Positions 58,356 to 64,000 of a stretch of DNA of 64,000 nucleotides are shown here, one piece after another. Origin of the DNA: Haematobia irritans (taxonomy: Eukaryota; Arthropoda; Insecta; Diptera; Muscidae); the NCBI RefSeq assembly GCF_050003625.1, contig NC_134400.1, forward strand, positions 52,580,066-52,644,065, in the 5' to 3' direction. Position 1 is the first letter of the stretch. Every line of letters starts with the position of its first letter. The notes beneath the pieces were generated by a model. The model did no database searches. It worked only from the letters and a program-made list of their open reading frames with translations, and was not told where the DNA came from. The position numbers and the translations under genes were made by a program.

Positions 58356-58386
58356 AACCACCCTTACTAAATTAGTAAGGGTGGTT
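58356..58386. repeat. 31 bp near-perfect palindrome
   Basis: AACCACCCTTACTAAATTAG-TAAGGGTGGTT is its own reverse complement except for the centre. It is absent from HINE-C copies a and b at this point, and partial repeats of TTACTAAATTAG follow. Confidence 0.9.
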
Positions 58387-58554
58387 ACTAATTTAGTAAG
58401 GTTTAGTAAACCACACTTACTAAATTAGTTATCATAAGCATTTGTGGGGTAATATTGATGTAGGTCTGGGAGATAAACCGCAGTTGCATATTTAAGAAAA
58501 TTAAGGGGTACATGTTTATGGGTGCTTTGTCTCAATCATATTATAGGTCATAGT

Positions 58555-59292
58555 CAGTGTTGCCAGGGAACATGTTCGGTTTATCCTACAAGGACAAAAA
58601 AAGTTTCCTACTTTCTCATACATTCACAAACAATTTTTCCTACAATATTTTTCGTTAAATTTAAACAAATTTTACAAAACAAAGTACTTTATTATCTTAA
58701 AATAAATTTGTCTTACCACCACGGTTGCCACAGTTGGTAGAATTCTATCAAACAGAGTTTTTTTTTTGTTAAATCTCTATAAAAATACAATTTTGGAAAA
58801 TTTTCTATAAACAAATTTTTGTGAGAAATTTTTCTATAGAAATAAAATTTTGACAATCAATTCTATAGAAATAAAATTTTGAGAAAAACTTCCATAGACA
58901 TAAAATTTTGAGAAAAATTTTTATAGAAGCAATATTTTGAAAAAAATTGCTATAGAAATACAATTTTGACAAAATTTTCTATAGAAATAAAATGTTGACA
59001 AAATTTTCTACAGGAATAAAGTTTTGACAAAAATTTCTATAGAGATATTTGTTTGGTAGATTTGTGGTAGTCTTCAAATTTTGTTAGAGTGGTAACTGTT
59101 GTTACCACACATTATTAAAGATTAATCCTTGCTGGCTTCCAATTTCCTCCTCTAGAGCCACCAAAATGTAAAAATTATTACAAATTGTGTTGAGTGAAGA
59201 TGTCACTACATTGTGGCCCTACGTCCCTACAAGACGCTAAATATTAGAAAAACCCTATATATAGGGAATTTCCCCTACTTCTAGCAACACTA
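58555..59292. mobile_element. hAT-type element 2, second copy
   Basis: CAGTGTTGCCAGGGAACATG at the left; right end inverted TAGTGTTGCTAGAAGTAGGG. Without the rosa-like insertion found in the other copy. It contains a 29 bp-type satellite (58755-59050). Confidence 0.8.
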
Positions 59293-59573
59293 GCTGTAGT
59301 TGATATTGCACCTACGGGGTTATTATGCCACTAATATTGAGCCCATTATTAAAAAAGAGAAAATCGTTCAATTAGTGTGGGTAATAAATCCAAATTTGCA
59401 AAAAAACGAGCAATATTATTATGTAAGAGCTACAAGTACGTATAAATACGATCGGATAGTACATCAAAATTTGAAATTTGAGTAACATTGGTTAATAAAT
59501 AAGAGTACTATGGCCAAATTTGGGAAAATCGAGCGATGCATATATATATGGAAGCTATATCTACACGCAGAGA

Positions 59574-59807
59574 AGAAACATGATTGTCACAATCATATTT
59601 GAAGAGCACAATAATATGATAGGAGCTATTTTTGCAGCGACCATGTAACATTTTCACCTGCAACCATGTTGGCTCAGTGAACATGGTTCTAAGAAAAATA
59701 TAATTTTCCTCACCTAAAATATTATTATATTGATAAAAAGAATTTTGTTTGAAAGACAATGGTCACGATTTAAAATGTTATGGTATTCATTCAAAATGTT
59801 TTTCTTC
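59574..59807. mobile_element. CAC-type MITE, left part, split by E copy 8
   Basis: CACGCAGAGAAGAAACATGA after TA, with AACATGGTTCTAAG-type words. It seems to resume after 61601 as GTTAAAAGAACATGGTCACA. The far end is not found. Confidence 0.5.
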
Positions 59808-60115
59808 TACACCCTCAAAAAAAATCGCTTCTTTAACATATGTTCCAAACATATTTTGCAGGAAGCACATATATTATTGCATACTGCCGAAACATTAATA
59901 TGTTTGTTTTATGTGAACATATTATATGTTTGGAAGCACTTTGAGCCAAAAATATTATATGCTTGGAAGAATTTTTCCCAAACACGATTGTGCTCATTCC
60001 CTAACATACTCGTAACTTTCACTTCCACGAAATTTTTTAGTTATTGGCACCTTTCTCTGTAATACAAATAATGTTGAAGAAATTATTCACTTTTATAAAT
60101 TTTTTAAATTTTACC

Positions 60116-60193
60116 TTTCGCCTGCACGGAGAATCGAACCGAGGACCATACAGTTTGTAAGCCAACACACTATCCACTGGGCTACGTAGCTGT
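60116..60193 (-). other. tRNA-like module (Val-TAC-like) of E copy 8
   Basis: On the minus strand: GCTACGTAGCCCAGTGGATA, GGCTTACAAACTGTATGGTC and CGGTTCGATTCTCCGTGC. Confidence 0.7.
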
Positions 60194-60305
60194 TATAGTC
60201 ACCAGTAGATAATTATCGTTTTAAGTTACATTTATATAGCATAGTTTGCAGCGCCCACGAGCCCATGCAAACATAACATTATTTAACAGAAACATACATT
60301 TGTTT

Positions 60306-60378
60306 GCCACGTGGAGCAGTGGTTAGCATGTCTGCCTTGCATGCAAAGGGTCGTGGGTTCAATCCCTGATCCGACCGA
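60306..60378 (+). other. tRNA-Ala-like module of E copy 8
   Basis: GCCACGTGGAGCAGTGGTTA, CTGCCTTGCATGCAAAGG and GTGGGTTCAATCCCTGATCC. It resembles the SINE head at 25758. Confidence 0.7.
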
Positions 60379-61601
60379 ACATTTTTTTTTTTTTAATTTA
60401 CACATTTATATTTATACTATATTAATTTTTTTAAATGAAACATCGAAATGTGCGTTATTAAAGATTTATAGTCAGTAACAGTGCTTGATATAAACGAAAT
60501 TGAATGATTTTTGGATAAAATATTATTTTTTATTGCAAAAATAACAATCTTGTAATAAAAAACTGTTTTTGTACAAAACTTTAAAATTTGGAAGGAATTC
60601 AAAAACTAACAAAAGAAGAACGTGGAGTCGATTATAAACATACGTACATAATTTTATAATATAAACATAAATTTATTTAGGAGTGAACAGTTTTTTACTA
60701 GCATTTAACACCATCGCTCTAAAATTCCTTTTATTTTTCTTTAATAATTCATTTTAAAGAAAATAAACTTTTTAAATTGTTTTAGCTGTAAAAGTCGAAC
60801 TTAATGCCCGCTTTTATATTTGATGGTGTCCGTCAACTCCTCGTGGACTACTTTTTAATAAAGAGAAACTAAACTTTGTTTTTTTACATTTTACTGTGTA
60901 ATTTTTCACTATTTCCTCCTTATTTCATTTTACCGTCCCAACTCTAAAAAGAGTATAGTGCCCTTTCGTTATTTTTATGAAGACCCCTGATTTCTTTTAA
61001 CGAACCAAGAAAAAAATTGTGCCCATAATGCCAAAATGATAAACAAAACACATGTCCACACATACATAAAATGCTGCTCTCAAGGCGAAAACATAAGCTG
61101 TTTGTTTTTCAAATGTCTATTCTCTTGGTTCAGAATGTATATTCTCTTTATTCAAATTAAATAATATTTAGACTTAAACATATCAAATTTTTGGCCTTAT
61201 CATAAAACAGTTTTCCGAAACAACATACAAGCAGTTTCACAGAAATTGTTCTCTTTTGACTCTTTTGCTGTGTTATATTGATATCTTTCGTCATCTTCCC
61301 GGTTTCCATCTCTATTTCTCTCTATACTCTCTCTGTCGCTTTGAATAAAATATCACAACATATGTATGTTTAGTTGAAATTTGTAAATTTATATATGTTT
61401 GTATTCACACATATGATTTTTATGAAACATTCATGCCCCAAACATAATATATTCTAACATATTAACATAGATGTCCCAAACATTTAGTGTTAGTTTAGGA
61501 AAATTACATGTTCGCACTTAAATATATTGTGGTTTAAAATCGTGCCCGAAACACATTTTGTTTATATCGGAACATATGAAAAACATATTTTTCTAACAGT
61601 G

Positions 61602-61917
61602 TAGTTAAAAGAACATGGTCACAACCTAAAATGTTTTGATCTTTATGAAAAAACTTTTTTTTATCGTCGAACAAAGGACGCCACTTGAAAAAAGAAAACA
61701 CAAAATTAACTTTATTTACTTGTTTTTATTTATTTATAAACTAATTCATTGTTTTTTTGTATTTATAATGTCGTTCACACTCTATTTTATTTCAATTTCA
61801 ACAATCAGTAATTATTCCATATTTACATCGTGCCCATCAAATGTACAAACGCAGACATCATGTAACTGCAAATAAAAATAAATGATACCATATAGCAAAA
61901 TGCAGAACAAACAAGTA
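61602..61917. other. MITE remainder and unassigned sequence
   Basis: 61604-61650 probably continues the MITE at 59574. The rest to 61909 has a 79-codon open frame with a hydrophobic stretch but no start context or family, and I do not call it. 61910-61917 is the first bases of HINE-A copy 9 (ACAAGTA). Confidence 0.35.
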
Positions 61918-62840
61918 AAGGGTGATTTGTTAAGAGCTTGATAACTTCTTTTTTAAAAAAAACGCCTAAAATTTGCAAAATCTCATCGGTTCTTTATTTG
62001 AAACGTTAGATTGGTCCATGACATTTACTTTTTGAAGATAATTTCATTTAAATGTTGACCGCGGCTGCGTCTTAGGTGGTCCATTCGGAAAGTCCAATTT
62101 TGGGCAACTTTTTCGAGCATTTCGGCCGGAATAGCCCGAATTTCTTCGGAAATGTTGTCTTCCAAAGCTGGAATAGTTGCTGGCTTATTTCTGTAGACTT
62201 TAGACTTGACGTAGCCCCACAAAAAATAGTCTAAAGGCGTCAAATCGCATGATCTTGGTGGCCAACTTACCGGTCCATTTCTTGAGATGAATTGTTCTCC
62301 GAAGTTTTCCCTCAAAATGGCCATAGAATCGCGAGCTGTGTGGCATGTAGCGCCATCTTGTTGAAACCACATGTCAACCAAGTTCAGTTCTTCCATTTTT
62401 GGCAACAAAAAGTTTGTTAGCATCGAACGATAGCGATCGCCATTCACCGTAACGTTGCGTCCAACAGCATCTTTGAAAAAATACGGTCCAATGATTCCAC
62501 CAGCGTACAAACCACACCAAACAGTGCATTTTTCGGGATGCATGGCAGTTCTTGAACGGCTTCTGGTTGCTCTTCACTCCAAATGCGGCAATTTTGCTTA
62601 TTTACGTAGCCATTCAACCAGAAATGAGCCTCATCGCTGAACAAAATTTGTCGATAAAAAAGCGGATTTTCTGCCACTGATTTTGGTAATAAAATTCAAT
62701 GATTTGCTCGTTAGTAAGTCTATTCATGATGAAATGTCAAAGCATACTGAGCATCTTTCTCTTTGACACCATGTCTGAAATCCCACGTGATCTGTCAAAT
62801 ACTAATGCATGAAAATCCTAACCTCAAAAGAATCACCCTT
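61918..62840 (-). mobile_element. rosa-like element, internally deleted copy
   Basis: AAGGGTGATTTGTTAAGAGC at the left and (inverted) AAGGGTGATTCTTTTGAGGT at the right, TA on both sides. The host HINE-A reads CAAGTATATACGG. 923 bp, 386 shorter than the full copy at 40470-41778, and otherwise almost identical. Confidence 0.9.
62025..62727 (-). pseudogene. rosa-like transposase, deleted and frameshifted
   Basis: Starts MNRLTNEQ at 62727, loses two or three codons, then jumps after YYQNQ to the region before ENPLFYRQILFSDEAHFW. About 125 residues holding most of the DNA-binding domain are gone. A base missing near 62543 (GCATGGCAG for GCATGGGCAG) shifts frame. The C-terminal half with QQDGATCHTA and LTPLDYFLWG is intact. 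Confidence 0.9.
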
Positions 62841-63038
62841 TATATACGGCCGTAAGTTCGGCCAGGATGAAGCTTATGTACCCTCCACCATGGATTGCGT
62901 AGAAACTTATACTGAAGTCTGTCATCCACAATCGAATTACTTGGGTTGCGGTAACACTTGCCGATGGCAAGGTATCTCAAAACTTCCTAACACCGTAATA
63001 TATACCACATAGTCCATACGTAGTATATATTAAACTAA
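62841..63038 (-). mobile_element. HINE-A copy 9, 3' part
   Basis: TATATACGGCCGTAAGTTCG through TTAAACTAA, interrupted at its tip by the deleted rosa-like copy and at 63039 by HINE-A copy 10. The hairpin is damaged (TTCGGCCAGGATGAA). Confidence 0.8.
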
Positions 63039-64000
63039 CAAGTATGTTCGGCCGTAAGTTCGGCCAGGCCGAAGCTTATGTATCCTCCACCATGGATTAT
63101 GTAGAAACTTCTTCTAAACACTGCCATCCACAATCGAATTACTTAAGTTGCGGTAACGCTTGCCCATGGCAAGGTATCTTAAAACCTCCTAACACCGTCT
63201 TCTAAATTGTATGTAAGTCCATACGTGGTTATATTAAATCAAAACAGATGGATTAAATACGTATATAATTCAGTTTGACAAAATTTTCTATAGACATAAA
63301 AAATTTTCTATAGAAATAAAATTTTCACAAAATTTTCTATAGAAAGAAAATTTTCACAAAATTTTCTATAGAAAGAAAATTTTGATCAAATTTTCTACAG
63401 AAATAAAATTTTAACAAACTTTTCTATAGAAATAAAATATTGACAAAATTTTCTATAGAAATAAAATTTTGACTAAATTTTATATAGAAATAAAATTGGA
63501 CAAGATTTTCTATAGAAATAAAATTTTAACAAAAATTTTCTATAGAAATAAAATTTTGGTAAATTATTTTTGGCTCGAGTGGCAACCATGATTATGAACC
63601 GATATCATATGCTGACACCACGTACCAAATTTCAACCGGATCGGATGAAATTTGCTTCTCTTAGAGGCTCCGCAAGCCAAATCTGGGGATCGATTTATAT
63701 GGGGGCTATATATAATTATGGACCGATATGGACCAATTCCTGCATGGTTGTTGGATACCATATACTAACACCACGTACCAAATTTCAACCGGATCGGATG
63801 AATTTTACTCCTCTAAGAGGCTCCGGAGGTCAAATCTGGGGATCGGCTTATATGGGGGCTATATACAATTATGGGTCGATGTGGACCAATTTTTGCATGG
63901 TCATTAGAGAACATATACCAACACAATGTACCAAATTTCAGCCGGATCGGATGAAATTTGGTTCTCTTAGAGGCTTCGCAAACCAAATCGGGGGATCGGT
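63039..64000 (-). mobile_element. HINE-A copy 10, cut by the window edge
   Basis: 3' end CAAGTATGTTCGGCCGTAAG, hairpin TTCGGCCAGGCCGAA, 29 bp array (63270-63565), then the 153 bp array to the window end. Confidence 0.85.

Larger units (their letters stand above)
58311..59573 (-). mobile_element. HINE-C copy c, with hAT element 2 inside
   Basis: 3' end CAAGTAAAGTAGAAAGTCGG with hairpin AGTCGGGCGGGGCCGACT. It has a local foldback at 58356-58386. The hAT occupies 58555-59292 with the same junctions as in copy b. It continues to GCATATATATATGGAAGCTA, where copy b has the ITmD37E insertion. Confidence 0.75.
59810..61601 (+). mobile_element. E element copy 8, the most complete
   Basis: CACCCTCAAAAAAAATCGCT after TA; ends ATATTTTTCTAACAGTG before TA. 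1792 bp with no large insertion. Terminal inverted similarity covers about 35 bases (CACYST-ARAAAAAT, then ACATATGTTCC). It includes the Val-like module (60116-60193, minus) and the Ala-like module (60306-60378, plus). No open frame above 110 codons and no transposase motif: non-autonomous. Confidence 0.85.

Noticed and set aside
60116..60378. Genuine tRNA genes
   Set aside because: The modules have A- and B-box-like words but no paired acceptor stem, and sit inside repeated elements with copy-specific damage.
61636..61875. 79-codon frame with hydrophobic stretch
   Set aside because: T-rich sequence readily gives hydrophobic frames; no other support.

Overview
The window is AT-rich eukaryotic DNA made almost entirely of transposable elements inserted into one another. 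I see no ordinary host gene. The organism is most likely a higher fly (Diptera; a muscid or other calyptrate is my guess). The reasons are several families of DINE-1/mini-me-like non-autonomous Helentron relatives with (TA)n and (GTCY)n microsatellites, short 52-68 bp introns, and several Tc1/mariner, hAT and CACTA-like transposons. Species assignment is inference.

Families, with names used only here. HINE-A, -B and -C are DINE-1-like elements. Their 5' end is TATACCC(T/C)..., and their 3' end is a G+C-rich hairpin followed by ACTTG. They sit in T-runs (A-runs on the other strand) without target duplication, and carry internal arrays of about 153 bp and 29 bp units. 'E' elements begin CAC..., duplicate TA, are rich in AACATATG-type words, and contain two outward-facing tRNA-like modules. 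'M' and 'X' are smaller MITEs with CAC ends and two-base (mostly TA) target sites. There is one tRNA-headed SINE, three hAT-type elements, and four Tc1/mariner elements: one mariner DD34D, two rosa-like DD41D and one ITmD37E.

Layout. 1-8032: interleaved HINE-A, HINE-B and E copies. 8033-15557: E fragments, MITEs and a dead mariner holding a MITE that itself holds a SINE. 15558-25890: one E copy split by a 2.9 kb TIR element (with a hAT inside) and by a HINE-A (with an E inside, which holds another HINE-A). 25891-27950: mostly old sequence plus HINE-C and a SINE. 27951-33059: a HINE-A hosting a 3.16 kb DNA transposon with about 470 bp inverted repeats and a spliced gene. 33060-40095: HINE-B, E, MITE, satellite and HINE-A. 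40096-44317: HINE-C with a hAT, an apparently intact rosa-like transposase and a broken ITmD37E transposase. 44318-46216: HINE-B. 46217-54800: remains of a two-gene CACTA-like transposon, with a broken Tnp2-like transposase and a complete five-exon DUF4806-like gene, invaded by a hAT, a 3.4 kb HINE-B and a MITE. 55078-64000: HINE-C, HINE-A with a 340 bp (AT)n tract, a SINE, E, a deleted rosa-like copy and further HINE-A.

The coding capacity is therefore mobile-element machinery. The best candidates for something under-described are the long-TIR transposon (28546-31705), the Tnp2 + DUF4806 pair, and the E family with its divergent tRNA-like modules. The nests matter because each insertion can be checked against the uninterrupted sequence of its host, which fixes element ends and target sites from this window alone.
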